A stretch of 64,000 nt of DNA from Paucibacter sp. B2R-40 (GCF_025717555.1 NZ_JAJIRP010000005.1:310001-374000), one strand, 5' to 3'. Shown: positions 35,856 through 45,141, counted from the first letter of the stretch. Notes: generated by a model from the letters alone, not told the origin. Numbers and translations are program-made.

Positions 35856-37001
35856 TCAGCGCGAGGCGGCGGAAGCGGCCGCAGGGGCGGCTATCGCGGC
35901 CGCATTGGCTTGGTACCGCTGCACTTTTTGACCCGCCTTCAGCACATGCACGCCCGCCACCACCACCTCTTGCCCAGGGCTCAGGCCCGCAGCAATCACC
36001 ACCTCATTGCCATCTGCGCCGGCAATCTGAATCGGCTGCGCCTTCAGCGTCATCTGTGCGGGATCGAGCACCCAGACCGAGGACTGTCCCTGCTGCTGCA
36101 ACACGGCCGCCAGCGGCAGTTTGATGACTTGGGTTTGGCGCGGCGCCTCGAGCCTGACCGTGGCGGTTTGGCCAAGTTTGGCATCCAGGCCGGCCACTTC
36201 GGCCTTGGCCAAAAAGGTTCGCGTGACAGGATCGGCCGAGGCCGCGACCTCGCGCAATTTAGCCGGCAAGCCGACTGGCCCTCCCGCGCCACCCCACAAT
36301 TTGACGCTCAGGCCGCCGGGCTTGGCCGCATGCGCCTGCAAGCGGCCCAGTTGATCTTCGGGCACCGAAAACACCACATCGCGCGGCCCATCGTTGGCAA
36401 TGCGCACGATGGGCATGCCGGCCGCAACCACCATGCCCGGCTCAGCCTCCACCGCCGTGACCACGCCGGCTACATCGGACTGCAGCTGCGCATAGGTGGA
36501 CTGATTGCTTTGCGAGCTGGCTTGTGCACGGCTCTGCTCAAGCGCCGCCTGCGAGGCCTTGAAGGCCGTGTCGCGCCGCTCGAGCTCGGCCGCACTGATG
36601 AAGCCTTGGTCGCGCAATTCAATAAAGCGTTTGAAATCCGACCCCAGTTGGTCACGATTGGCACGAGCGGCCAATACGCCGGCCTTGGCGGCCTCTTGCG
36701 CCAGCATCAAGTCCTGCGGGTCCAATTGCGCCAAGACCTGCCCGGGCCGCACTGCGTCACCCAAGTTGACCTTGCGGGCCAGAATCTTGCCGCCCACACG
36801 GAAGGACAGGCGCGACTCGGTGCGGGCCTTGATTTCACCCGCGTATTCATGGCTCTGCCCTGCAGAATCGGCACTCAAAACCAGCGTGCGCACCGAACGA
36901 ACCGGCTCCGGTGGCGCCTCTTGCCTTCCGCAGCCGGACAAAACGCTCAGCGAGGCGAACAAGGGCAAAAGAAGCGCGGTTCGAATAAGGCTTTGAGGCA
37001 T
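35856..37001 (-). CDS. RND efflux periplasmic adaptor (membrane fusion lipoprotein)
   Basis: 381-residue adaptor that bridges the RND permease and an outer-membrane channel. Lipoprotein signal: MPQSLIRTALLLPLFASLSVLSGC with lipobox LSGC and Cys24 (given in part as segments LLPLFASLSVLSGC). The HlyD-like lipoyl half motifs LSFRVGGKILARKVNLGDAVRPGQVLAQLD (two parts) and VAGVVTAVEAEPGMVV are clear, with a coiled-coil hairpin between them. First gene of the pump operon; a palindromic operator lies 86 bp upstream. Confidence 0.93.
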   Translation of the reverse strand: MPQSLIRTALLLPLFASLSVLSGCGRQEAPPEPVRSVRTLVLSADSAGQSHEYAGEIKARTESRLSFRVGGKILARKVNLGDAVRPGQVLAQLDPQDLMLAQEAAKAGVLAARANRDQLGSDFKRFIELRDQGFISAAELERRDTAFKASQAALEQSRAQASSQSNQSTYAQLQSDVAGVVTAVEAEPGMVVAAGMPIVRIANDGPRDVVFSVPEDQLGRLQAHAAKPGGLSVKLWGGAGGPVGLPAKLREVAASADPVTRTFLAKAEVAGLDAKLGQTATVRLEAPRQTQVIKLPLAAVLQQQGQSSVWVLDPAQMTLKAQPIQIAGADGNEVVIAAGLSPGQEVVVAGVHVLKAGQKVQRYQANAAAIAAPAAASAASR

Positions 37002-37086
37002 GAGAAATCCTGAAAATTCAATTCCAATGACGGTGCACTGACAGTAGTCCGGGGCCTGCTCACGCCATCAAGCGCTGCATTCGCAA

Positions 37087-37110
37087 ATTACTGACCGATT
37101 GGTCAGTAAT
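37087..37110 (-). promoter_or_regulatory. TetR-type palindromic operator before the efflux operon
   Basis: ATTACTGACC (37087-37096), GATT, GGTCAGTAAT (37101-37110): two perfect 10-bp arms around a 4-nt centre. Form and position match operators of TetR/AcrR-family repressors of RND pumps. No TetR gene is present in the window, so the regulator must be encoded elsewhere. The site could also affect hpnC on the other strand. Confidence 0.75.
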
Positions 37111-37146
37111 GTATTCAAGCCCTCGCGGGCTGTCAAACCCGCAGCC

Positions 37147-37211
37147 TTTTGCCAAACCATTTAGCCAAACCATTTAGCCAAGCCTTGTCGCCAAGGCATT
37201 TCGCCAAACCT
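37147..37211 (+). repeat. Five tandem 13-bp repeats upstream of hpnC
   Basis: Five head-to-tail units of 13 bp with the pattern TTT(T/A/C)GCCAA(A/G)(C/G)C(A/T): TTTTGCCAAACCA, TTTAGCCAAACCA, TTTAGCCAAGCCT, TGTCGCCAAGGCA and TTTCGCCAAACCT. The core GCCAA is invariant. The array ends 50 bp before the hpnC start. The 13-bp period is not a multiple of three and the stretch is not coding. Confidence 0.85.
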
Positions 37212-37261
37212 TTTGGTCGACTTGGTCCGGCGCCGCCGGCAAAGGGCTGACAATCCCGCCC

Positions 37262-38134
37262 GTGAGCATAGAACACTACGAAAACTTTCCCGTCGCCTCT
37301 TGGCTTTGCCCCCGACACTTGCGGCCGGCCGTTGCCGCCGTCTACCACTTTGCACGCACCGCGGACGATTTGGCCGACGAGGGTGAGGCCAGTACCGCTC
37401 AGCGCCAAACCGATTTGCAGCATTACCGGGCCGACTTAATGGCAGTCGCAGGCGGTCAAGCCCCGTCAGACCGCTGGGCCGCAGCTGTTTTCACACCGCT
37501 GCGCGCTGTCTTGGATCAATATCGACTCCCGGTTCCGTTGCTGAATGACCTGATCTGCGCTTTTGAACAGGATCTGCACAAAAAGGAATACCGGGACCGC
37601 ACGGAACTGCTCGACTATTGCAGCCGCTCTGCCAACCCGGTCGGCCGCTTGCTGCTGCATTTGTACGGCGTGAACCAGCCGCTCGCCTTGCGCCGCTCCG
37701 ATGCCATTTGCAGCAGCCTGCAGCTGATCAATTTCTGGCAAGACTTCAGCCGCGACGGCCCCCTCGGCCGCGTCTACGCGCCGCAAAGTGATCTGGCCTC
37801 GCTCGGCCTCAACAGCAGCGACCTACTGAGCTGCCGAGACAGCCGAGCCGCCCGCGCCTTGGTCAAAGACCTGTGTGACTGGGCCGAACATTTGATGCGG
37901 GAGGGAGCGCCGCTGGTGTTCCAGATACCGGGTCGCGCAGGCTGGGAATTGCGCCTGGTGGTACAAGGCGGCCTGCGAATTCTTGCGAAAATCGGCGCCA
38001 TGGACTACGCAAGCCTGTTACACCGCCCAGCGCTTGGCCGCTTGGACGCACCCGCACTGCTGTGGGGGGCGCTGCGTATGCAAAGAAATGAATCTGAAAC
38101 AACCATGAATGGCCAGCGAGAGGAGAGTTTGTGA
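37262..38134 (+). CDS. hpnC: Squalene synthesis protein HpnC (hydroxysqualene synthase type)
   Basis: HpnC converts presqualene diphosphate to hydroxysqualene in the three-enzyme bacterial squalene route. 290 residues of the trans-isoprenyl diphosphate synthase fold, beginning MSIEHYENFPVASWL as HpnC proteins do. First Asp-rich motif DDLADE (about 35-40) and second LINFWQDFSRD (about 158-168) are present. The start is GTG, with no good ribosome site; it is chosen from the family N-terminus. The 3' end overlaps hpnD as GTGA. Confidence 0.92.
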   Translation: MSIEHYENFPVASWLCPRHLRPAVAAVYHFARTADDLADEGEASTAQRQTDLQHYRADLMAVAGGQAPSDRWAAAVFTPLRAVLDQYRLPVPLLNDLICAFEQDLHKKEYRDRTELLDYCSRSANPVGRLLLHLYGVNQPLALRRSDAICSSLQLINFWQDFSRDGPLGRVYAPQSDLASLGLNSSDLLSCRDSRAARALVKDLCDWAEHLMREGAPLVFQIPGRAGWELRLVVQGGLRILAKIGAMDYASLLHRPALGRLDAPALLWGALRMQRNESETTMNGQREESL

Positions 38135-38979
38135 GTCCCGAGCAGTATGTGCAGGACAAGGCAGCCAAGAGCGGATCGAGCTTTTACTACGCCTTCCTCT
38201 TCCTGCCGGCGCCGCGTCGCGCCGCCATCACCGCTTTCTACGCCTTCTGTCGCGAAGTCGATGACGTGGTGGACGAAATCAGCGACCCCAGCGTCGCGGC
38301 GGTCAAGCTGGCCTGGTGGCGCAAAGAAGCCAGCAGCGCCTTCGCCGGCCAGCCTCAGCACCCGGTCATGCTGGCTTTGATGCCGCATTGCGCGACCTAC
38401 GACATCCGCCTCGAACATCTCACGGCCGTGATCGACGGCTGCCAGATGGACCTGGAGCAAACCCGCTTCCTCGACTATCCCGGCCTGCAGCGCTACTGCC
38501 ATTTGGTCGCCGGCGTGGTCGGCGAGGTGGCCTCGGGCATCTTTGGTCGCACGCATGCCGACAGCATCAAATACGCCCACACCTTGGGGCAGGCGATGCA
38601 GCTGACCAACATCATCCGCGACGTCGGCGACGATGCCCGGCGTGGCCGCATCTACCTGCCGATCTCGGAGTTGCAGCAGTTCGACGTCAAGGCGCATGAA
38701 GTCCTGCTGCGCAAAAGTCCTTGGGGTTATAGCGAGCGCTTCACCGCTTTGATGAAGTTCCAGGCCGAGCGCGCGCACCGGCTCTACGACGAGGCCTTTG
38801 CCCTGCTGCCTGAGGCTGACCGCCGCGCGCAAAAACCCGGCCTGATGATGGCCAATATCTACCGCGCCCTGCTGCGCGAAATCGAGGCCGAGAACTTCCG
38901 TGTGCTGGAGCAACGCATTGCACTGACCCCGCTGAGAAAGCTCTGGATCGCGATGCGCACCAATTGGGCCGGGCATTGA
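38131..38979 (+). CDS. hpnD: Presqualene diphosphate synthase HpnD
   Basis: Joins two farnesyl diphosphates head to head to presqualene diphosphate. 282 residues; both Asp-rich motifs are visible (FCREVDDVVDEI and LTNIIRDVGDDARRGRIYLP). GTG start overlapping the hpnC stop by 4 bp; AGGAGAG precedes it by about 5 nt. Middle gene of hpnCDE. Confidence 0.94.
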   Translation: MSPEQYVQDKAAKSGSSFYYAFLFLPAPRRAAITAFYAFCREVDDVVDEISDPSVAAVKLAWWRKEASSAFAGQPQHPVMLALMPHCATYDIRLEHLTAVIDGCQMDLEQTRFLDYPGLQRYCHLVAGVVGEVASGIFGRTHADSIKYAHTLGQAMQLTNIIRDVGDDARRGRIYLPISELQQFDVKAHEVLLRKSPWGYSERFTALMKFQAERAHRLYDEAFALLPEADRRAQKPGLMMANIYRALLREIEAENFRVLEQRIALTPLRKLWIAMRTNWAGH

Positions 38980-40262
38980 ACCTCAGCGCGCCTAAGGGTG
39001 TCGCGGTCATAGGCGGCGGCTGGGCTGGGCTCGCCGCCGCGGTCAAGGCCAGTCAGCTGGGTTACCAAATTACCTTGTTTGAAATGGCCCCGCATTTGGG
39101 CGGGCGAGCCCGCAGCTTGGCGCCAACCGACACGGGTCCGCGCTTGGACAACGGCCAGCACATCCTGATTGGCGCCTACCAAGCAAGCTTGAGCTTGCTG
39201 GAAACGGTCGGCGTCGAGCTTTCGCAGAGTTTTCTGCGCATGCCGCTGCGTCTGCGCTACCCCCATCATGAGGGCCTTCACTTGCCGCCGGGGCCGCCGC
39301 TGCTGAGCTTTGTGCGCGGCATCCTTGCCTACCGCGCCTGGCCTTTGGCGGCGCGCTTGAGTTTGCTGCTGACCGCTACCGGCTGGCTGCTGCGGCGCTT
39401 TGACTGCGCATCAACACTCAGCGTGAGCACTTTGACTGCCGGTCTGCCGGCCATCGTGCGCCAGGAACTGATCGAGCCGCTGTGCGTGGCCGCGCTGAAC
39501 ACGCCGGCAGATCAAGCCAGCGCCAAGGTCTTTCTGCGCGTGCTGTGCGACGCCCTGTTCAGCGGCCGGGGCAGCGCTGATTTGCTGCTGCCAAAACTGC
39601 CCCTGAGCGCCTTGCTGGCCGAGCCGGCGGCCGTTTGGCTGAGCGCTCGCGGCGTTGATATCCGTTTGAACACAAGAGTCCAGGTGCTGGCCCAATGCTC
39701 AGGAGGCTGGTGCGTCGACGGCCAAGCGTTTGAGCAAGTCCTTCTCGCCTGCAGCTCGGCCCAAGCGGCGAGTCTGTGCGCCGAGATCGCGCCGGCTTGG
39801 GCCCTTCAAGCCGGCTCACTGCACTATCAACCGATCGTGACCGTCTATGTGAACAGTCCCGGATCTCGATTGCCCGCAGCCATGGTGGCCTTGCAGGAGG
39901 GCGATGGATCACCGGCTCAGTTCGCCTTCGATCTGGGGCAACTCGGCCATGCGCCGGGCTTGTTTGCCTTCGTTGTCAGCGGCGCGGCAAGTTGGGTTGA
40001 ACGAGGTTTGGCCGCCACCGGCGAGGCCGCGCTACGGCAAGCCTTGGCCGAATTCTCTTGGAACACGCCACCCCAAGTCCACCGCGTGCTGGCCGAGAAG
40101 CGCGCCACCTTTGCCTGTACGCCGGGCCTGCAGCGCCCGCCCGCAAGCATCAAGCCGGAGCTATGGGCAGCAGGGGACTATGTCGACGGGCCTTATCCGG
40201 CCACCCTGGAGGGGGCGGTGAGGTCGGGTTTTCGCGCCGCCAACAATCTCGGCCCCGTCTAA
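38976..40262 (+). CDS. hpnE: Hydroxysqualene dehydroxylase HpnE
   Basis: FAD-dependent enzyme that reduces hydroxysqualene to squalene. About 428 residues with the N-terminal dinucleotide motif VAVIGGGWAGLAAAVKA and GGRARS, and the C-terminal FAD-binding WAAGDYVDGPYPATLEGAVRSG (in part). The best start is TTG at 38976, overlapping the hpnD stop as TTGA; another TTG lies 12 nt upstream and no ATG fits. It converges with the next gene, overlapping 4 bp at the stops. No squalene-hopene cyclase is in the window. Confidence 0.9.
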   Translation: MNLSAPKGVAVIGGGWAGLAAAVKASQLGYQITLFEMAPHLGGRARSLAPTDTGPRLDNGQHILIGAYQASLSLLETVGVELSQSFLRMPLRLRYPHHEGLHLPPGPPLLSFVRGILAYRAWPLAARLSLLLTATGWLLRRFDCASTLSVSTLTAGLPAIVRQELIEPLCVAALNTPADQASAKVFLRVLCDALFSGRGSADLLLPKLPLSALLAEPAAVWLSARGVDIRLNTRVQVLAQCSGGWCVDGQAFEQVLLACSSAQAASLCAEIAPAWALQAGSLHYQPIVTVYVNSPGSRLPAAMVALQEGDGSPAQFAFDLGQLGHAPGLFAFVVSGAASWVERGLAATGEAALRQALAEFSWNTPPQVHRVLAEKRATFACTPGLQRPPASIKPELWAAGDYVDGPYPATLEGAVRSGFRAANNLGPV

Positions 40263-41425
40263 CGCGGTCCAAATTTGGGTGAAAACGGCGCCGCCAGCGG
40301 TTCCCCCACAAACAAGCCCTGGCCTGGCCAAGCGACGCTGTGCCAATAGGCCTCCAGCGCTGTCACGCCTTGCAGATAGAAGAGCAGCAGCAATTGCGGA
40401 TGTGGGAACTTCTGCCGGTGGTTGCAGGGCTCACTGACCGTGCCATAACTGGCCGTGGCCCCTGACTGCAGCCAATCCAACACACTCATCTGGCCGCTCG
40501 GCGACACAGCGTCCAATTGCCCGCCAAACGAGGTCAGATGATCGGCCAAGGCGCCGGGCAGCCAGTCCACAGACGCCAGCCCTTCAACCCGCACCAGGCC
40601 GGTCATATAGATCAGAGTGCGCTGCAGCGCAGGCAGCGCTTGGCTGGATTCGCGCCGCACATCAACACCCCATGGCTTTAGAAACGTCGCTGGCGGAAAC
40701 AGCGTCGCCCGCACATTTCGAGCCGCATCGGGCGTGCTGACAAAGTAAGCATTGCTGTTTGCGAATGAAGGCAGGCTTTGATCGGCCTCGATTCCGCGCG
40801 CTATCAAGGCCTGCGCGGCCTCGACACTGCGCGAGGCCAACATCATGGCGGGCCTGAGCCCCAAGTCGGTGTAGGGCCGCGCGCCGGTGTACGTGAAGTA
40901 GGGGCTGAGTTTGCTCGGCCCGCAACTGTTCTGGCAAAGCTCAGGCTGAAAGCCCAGGCCCAAAGCACCGGTGATGGAATTACATTCGACCGCGTAAGGC
41001 AGATTCCAGGCCAGGGCCAGGGCCTGCACTTGCGGACCTAGCTTTTCTTGCACCTGCACCTGCAAGGCCGCAAATTCAGCCGCGCTCAGGCTCGCTTTGA
41101 CCGGCAAGACCACGCGAGCAATATTGGCCTCAGGAATGCCGCGCTGGCTCGCGTAAGACTCGCCGACGGCGACCGAATAGGGATCGGCCGTATTGATCAG
41201 CAGGCCAAGGTCGGCCGCCGTCAGTCGCCCCGCCAGGCGCGGCACTCGCAACCAGGTCGGCGCTGCCGGCGCAGAAGCTACCGGCTGTGACGCATGCGCC
41301 GCAGCAGCAGCCGTGGCCGCCTCCTCCGCCTTGGCAGGCATGACCAGCAGCGCGGCAATCGCCCAAGCTGTTGCGGCGCGGAAACCATTTCGACCGATGA
41401 ATCTAATTTTCGCAATGCAAAACAA
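40259..41425 (-). CDS. TIGR03790 family secreted protein of unknown function
   Basis: About 388 residues. The pattern GLLINTADPYSVAVGESYASQRGIPEANI (start VLINxxDP.S...YY...R.IP..N) and later NLPYAVECNSITGALGL match the TIGR03790 family, whose role is unknown. A signal peptide is visible (GFRAATAWAIAALLVMPAKA-EEA), so it is exported. The likely start is TTG at 41425, with GGAG 6 nt upstream; an ATG at 41530 is open but would overlap the divergent IclR gene. An Ala-rich linker follows the signal peptide. Confidence 0.75.
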   Translation of the reverse strand: MFCIAKIRFIGRNGFRAATAWAIAALLVMPAKAEEAATAAAAAHASQPVASAPAAPTWLRVPRLAGRLTAADLGLLINTADPYSVAVGESYASQRGIPEANIARVVLPVKASLSAAEFAALQVQVQEKLGPQVQALALAWNLPYAVECNSITGALGLGFQPELCQNSCGPSKLSPYFTYTGARPYTDLGLRPAMMLASRSVEAAQALIARGIEADQSLPSFANSNAYFVSTPDAARNVRATLFPPATFLKPWGVDVRRESSQALPALQRTLIYMTGLVRVEGLASVDWLPGALADHLTSFGGQLDAVSPSGQMSVLDWLQSGATASYGTVSEPCNHRQKFPHPQLLLLFYLQGVTALEAYWHSVAWPGQGLFVGEPLAAPFSPKFGPR

Positions 41426-41449
41426 AAAAATCTCCAGCACAATCAAGGC

Positions 41450-42217
41450 ATGAAAAACAAAGAGGATCAAACGCCGGCGATTCAGGTCTTGGAGCGCATG
41501 TTTTCGCTGCTGGATGTGCTGGCCAGCCATCAGGATCCGGTCTCACTGAAGGAAATCAGCGCCAGCACAGGCCTGCACCCGTCGACCGCGCACCGTATTC
41601 TGAACGACTTGACCCTGGGTCGCTTCGTGGACCGCCCCGAGGCGGGCAGCTACCGCCTGGGCATGCGCATGCTGGAGTTGGGCAATCTGGTCAAAGCACG
41701 CCTGGATGTGCGTGACGCCGCCCTCGGGCCGATGCGCGACCTGCACAAATTCACGCTGCAGCCAGTCAATTTGTCGGTGCGCCAGGGTGATGAGATTGTC
41801 TACATCGAACGCACCTACAGCGAGCGCTCTGGCATGCAGGTCGTGCGTGCGGTGGGTGGACGCGCGCCCTTGCACCTGACCTCGGTCGGCAAGCTTTTCC
41901 TGGCCAGCGATGAATCGCAGCGGGTGCGCGCTTACGCCACCCGTACCGGTCTGGCCGGTCACACCCGCAATAGCCTGACCGACATCACAGCGCTTGAGCG
42001 TGAACTGGCGCTGATACGCCAACGCGGGGTGTCGCGTGACGACGAAGAGTTGGAATTGGGCGTGCGCTGCATGGCGGCTGGTATCTATGACGATCAGGCC
42101 AAGCTGATCGCTGGGCTGTCGATTTCGGCACCGGCCGACCGACTGGAGGAGTCTTGGCTGCAGCGGCTCAAGGACACAGTCGCACAGATCTCGCAAGCGC
42201 TGGGCTACCGAGGCTGA
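41450..42217 (+). CDS. IclR family transcriptional regulator
   Basis: 255 residues: N-terminal winged helix (QVLERMFSLLDVLASHQDP, VSLKEISASTGLHPSTAHRILNDL, in parts) and a C-terminal effector domain (LHLTSVGKLFLA, GVSRDDEELELGVRCMAAGIYD). IclR proteins control catabolic or transport genes in response to small molecules. Divergent from the TIGR03790 gene with only 24 bp between the start codons, so it may regulate that gene or itself. The frame stays open upstream, but MKNKEDQTPAIQV is the natural start. Confidence 0.92.
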   Translation: MKNKEDQTPAIQVLERMFSLLDVLASHQDPVSLKEISASTGLHPSTAHRILNDLTLGRFVDRPEAGSYRLGMRMLELGNLVKARLDVRDAALGPMRDLHKFTLQPVNLSVRQGDEIVYIERTYSERSGMQVVRAVGGRAPLHLTSVGKLFLASDESQRVRAYATRTGLAGHTRNSLTDITALERELALIRQRGVSRDDEELELGVRCMAAGIYDDQAKLIAGLSISAPADRLEESWLQRLKDTVAQISQALGYRG

Positions 42218-42237
42218 AGCGCTGAAGTCACTCGCAT

Positions 42238-42266
42238 AAAAAAAGCGCTCGATGAGCGCTTTTTTG
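42238..42266 (+). terminator. Bidirectional terminator between iclR-type gene and pbpG
   Basis: A run, AGCGCTC, GAT, GAGCGCT, T run: a symmetrical hairpin usable by both convergent genes. Confidence 0.88.
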
Positions 42267-42292
42267 TTGGGAGTCGCAAACTTGGCGCTTGC

Positions 42293-43312
42293 TCAGAGCA
42301 CAGCCTTCAAGGGCGGAGTCAAAGCAGCCGGGTTGCTGAGCACCCATTTACGCACTCGCTCGGCATCACCAATCCGCGAATATTTGCCGGTCGAATCGAG
42401 CAAGACCATGATCACTTTGCGGCCCGCCATGCGCGCCTGCATCACCAAGCAGCGACCAGCCTCATTGATGAAGCCGGTCTTTTGCAAACCAATATCCCAA
42501 GACTTGCTGCTGAGCAAGCCATTCGTGCTGTGAAACTGCACCTGGCGCCTGCCCAGCGCGACCTGGTGTTCACGGGACGTGGACAACTCCCGCAGCAAGG
42601 GCACCTCATGCGCAACCTTGACCAAGGCCGCCAAATCATTGGCGCTGGACTGGTTGCGGCTCGATAAACCGGTCGGCTCGACGTAATGGGTATCGCGCAT
42701 GCCCAAGGCTTGTGCTTTTTGATTCATCGCGGCCACAAAGACCTCCAAGCCGCCCGGGTAGTGGCGACCCAGGGCATTGGCGGCGCGGTTTTCCGACGAC
42801 ATCAAGGCCAGATGCATCATCTCGCCGCGTGTCAGCGTCGTGCCCACCACCAAGCGTGAGCGCGTGCCCTTCTCGGTATCGATATCCTCGTCACTGATGG
42901 TCAACTTCTCGTCCAAGGACTGGCCGGCCTCCACGACCACCAGTGCCGTCATCAGCTTGGTGATCGACGCGATAGGCAAAACGGCCTGCGAATTCTTGGA
43001 AAACAAGACTTCATTGGTGTCCTGGTCCATCACCAAGGCCACGCTGGACTTCAAATCCAAGGGATCGGCCGCAGCGTGCAGGCCGTAGAGCTGCCCAAAG
43101 GTTGGCTTGGCCGCCACCTCCACGACCGAAGCCACGGCTTTACGTGGGATGCGCGAGGCCGGTTTGACCTTGCGAACTTCCTTTGCCACTTGCTTTTGCG
43201 CAGATTTTTTTACGGGCTTGCTTGTTGTAGCCGCAGTCGCAGCCGCAGCCTCTTGCACCGGCAAGGCCAAGCAAGTGACGGCGAACGCGGCCAAAACCGT
43301 CCGCAAAGTCAT
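42293..43312 (-). CDS. pbpG: D-alanyl-D-alanine endopeptidase (PBP7 type)
   Basis: Periplasmic low-molecular-weight penicillin-binding protein that cuts peptide cross-links in murein. 339 residues from ATG 43312 with a signal peptide (MTLRTVLAAFAVTCLALP..EA). The three active-site motifs are present: SITK at about 116, SEN at about 173 and KTG at about 277. A Lys/Ala-rich linker (KPVKKSAQKQVAKEVRKV) follows the signal peptide. A TTG 30 nt upstream is an alternative start. Confidence 0.92.
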   Translation of the reverse strand: MTLRTVLAAFAVTCLALPVQEAAAATAATTSKPVKKSAQKQVAKEVRKVKPASRIPRKAVASVVEVAAKPTFGQLYGLHAAADPLDLKSSVALVMDQDTNEVLFSKNSQAVLPIASITKLMTALVVVEAGQSLDEKLTISDEDIDTEKGTRSRLVVGTTLTRGEMMHLALMSSENRAANALGRHYPGGLEVFVAAMNQKAQALGMRDTHYVEPTGLSSRNQSSANDLAALVKVAHEVPLLRELSTSREHQVALGRRQVQFHSTNGLLSSKSWDIGLQKTGFINEAGRCLVMQARMAGRKVIMVLLDSTGKYSRIGDAERVRKWVLSNPAALTPPLKAVL

Positions 43313-43469
43313 GCCTGTCAAACATTTGGAAAAATTCTTCAATCCGCGCCCCAGCTACTGTTGTGCAGTTTAGATGAAAGGAAAAATACTAGCAAGATCA
43401 AATGCTTACAAGCGGCTCTTCAAGCTCCGCTTTGCGTTAAAAAATGGCGGATTGGGCGTCAGACAATGC

Positions 43470-45011
43470 TCAACCCTGTGCTGCCACCCGCTCGATCTTG
43501 CTGTGCAATTTATTCAAGGCACTCAAGTAAGCCTTGGCCGAGGCCACAACGATATCGGGGTCTGCCCCAACGCCGTTGACGACGCGCCCGCCAAATTGCA
43601 GCCGCACCGTCACCTCGCCCTGCGATTCTGTGCTGCCGCTGGTGATGGCATTGACCGAATAGAGCAACATCTCGGCGCCACTTTGCGCGGCCAACTCGAT
43701 GGCTCTTAGAACTGCATCGACGGGACCGTTGCCATCGCTCTCCATCCGGTGCTCGACCGCACCGGCCGCGAACACCACGCTGGCATGCGGCCGCTCACCC
43801 ATCTCCGAGTGCTGCGCCAAGGCGATCAGGCGGTAATGCTCATTCTCGGCAGTGACAGATTCGTCCATCACCAAGGCGATGATGTCCTCGTCAAAGATCT
43901 CGTTCTTGCGATCGGCCAAATCCTTGAAACGCACAAAGGCTGCGTTCACTTCGGCTTCGGACTCAAGCGCAATGCCCAACTCCTGCAGCCGCTGCTTGAA
44001 GGCGTTACGTCCACTGAGTTTGCCCAGCACGATTTTGTTGGCGCTCCAGCCCACATCTTCGGCGCGCATGATCTCGTAGGTGTCGCGCGCCTTGAGCACG
44101 CCGTCCTGATGAATGCCCGAGGCATGGGCAAACGCATTGGCGCCGACCACCGCCTTGTTCGGCTGCACCACAAAACCGGTGGTCTGCGAGACCAAGCGGG
44201 AGGCCGACAGAATCTGCGTCGCATCGATGTTGACGTCAAGCCCGAAGTAATCGCGCCGCGTCTTGACCGCCATCACCACTTCTTCCAGCGAGCAATTGCC
44301 GGCCCGCTCGCCCAGGCCATTGATCGTGCACTCGATCTGGCGCGCGCCGCCGATTTGCACGCCGGCCAGCGAGTTGGCGACCGCCATGCCCAGGTCGTTA
44401 TGGCAATGCACGGACCAGATCGCCTGATCTGAATTTGGCACGCGCTCACGCAAGGTCTTGATGAAGTTGCCGTACAACTCGGGGATCGCATAGCCGACCG
44501 TGTCGGGGATATTGATGGTGCGAGCCCCCTCCTTGATCACCGCCTCGACCACGCGGGCCAAAAAGTCCGGGTCGGAGCGGTAGCCGTCTTCGGGCGAGAA
44601 CTCGATGTCGCCGCTCAAGTTACGCGCAAAGCGGACGGCTTGAATCGCTTGCTCCAACACCTGCTCGCGCGTCATGCGCAGTTTTTTCTCCATATGCAAC
44701 TCGCTGGTGGCAATGAAGGTGTGAATGCGCGAGCGCGCCGCGCCCTTGAGCGCCTCGGCGGCACGGGCGATGTCGCGGTCATTGGCACGTGCCAGCGAAC
44801 AAATCGTGCTTTCGCGCACCGCATCGGCAATCGCCTTGACCGCCTCGAAGTCACCGTTGCTGGAGGCCGCAAAACCGGCCTCGATCACATCCACTCGCAG
44901 GCGCTCCAACTGGCGCGCAATGCGCAGCTTTTCGTCCTTGGTCATCGAGGCGCCGGGGCTTTGCTCGCCGTCACGCAAGGTGGTGTCAAAGATGATCAAT
45001 TGGTCGGCCAC
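43470..45011 (-). CDS. leuA: 2-isopropylmalate synthase LeuA
   Basis: First committed step of leucine synthesis: acetyl-CoA plus 2-oxoisovalerate. 513 residues: catalytic barrel with [19 protein letters not shown] and the metal HCHNDLGMA motif, plus the C-terminal leucine-binding regulatory domain (about 390-513). The start is GTG with GGAG 7 nt upstream, chosen because the family N-terminus begins there. A leucine attenuator precedes it (45036-45156). It follows pssA on the same strand. Confidence 0.97.
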   Translation of the reverse strand: MADQLIIFDTTLRDGEQSPGASMTKDEKLRIARQLERLRVDVIEAGFAASSNGDFEAVKAIADAVRESTICSLARANDRDIARAAEALKGAARSRIHTFIATSELHMEKKLRMTREQVLEQAIQAVRFARNLSGDIEFSPEDGYRSDPDFLARVVEAVIKEGARTINIPDTVGYAIPELYGNFIKTLRERVPNSDQAIWSVHCHNDLGMAVANSLAGVQIGGARQIECTINGLGERAGNCSLEEVVMAVKTRRDYFGLDVNIDATQILSASRLVSQTTGFVVQPNKAVVGANAFAHASGIHQDGVLKARDTYEIMRAEDVGWSANKIVLGKLSGRNAFKQRLQELGIALESEAEVNAAFVRFKDLADRKNEIFDEDIIALVMDESVTAENEHYRLIALAQHSEMGERPHASVVFAAGAVEHRMESDGNGPVDAVLRAIELAAQSGAEMLLYSVNAITSGSTESQGEVTVRLQFGGRVVNGVGADPDIVVASAKAYLSALNKLHSKIERVAAQG

Positions 45012-45035
45012 GGTGAACTCCAGAAGAAAAGGATT

Positions 45036-45070
45036 GAAAAAAAGCCCGCGAAGCGTTTGCTTGGCGGGCT
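45036..45070 (-). terminator. Attenuator terminator upstream of leuA
   Basis: On the minus strand AGCCCGC and AAGC pair with GCTT and GCGGGCT (45043-45070) with one mismatch, followed by seven T. It lies between the leader peptide stop and the leuA start, 25 bp from the GTG. A terminator here can only serve to control leuA itself. Confidence 0.88.
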
Positions 45071-45095
45071 GTGATGCAGAAAGCTATTGACGTGA

Positions 45096-45141
45096 GCGAT
45101 CAGCGAACCCGGAAGGTTCCTAGTAGTAGCAGGCTGATCGC
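45096..45141 (-). promoter_or_regulatory. Leader-peptide hairpin of the leuA attenuator
   Basis: GCGATCAGC (leader codons 6-8, 45133-45141) pairs perfectly with GCTGATCGC at the leader stop (45096-45104). The four Leu codons lie just after the 5' arm, so a ribosome waiting for Leu-tRNA would cover that arm. CGGGTT (45106-45111) inside the loop can pair with AGCCCG of the terminator stem as an antiterminator (one G-U pair). This is inference from pairing. Confidence 0.72.

Noticed and set aside
35385-37013. Plus-strand frame of 542 codons opposite the efflux adaptor
   Set aside because: Arg/His/Gln-rich shadow translation with no domain, antisense to a lipoprotein adaptor with intact motifs.
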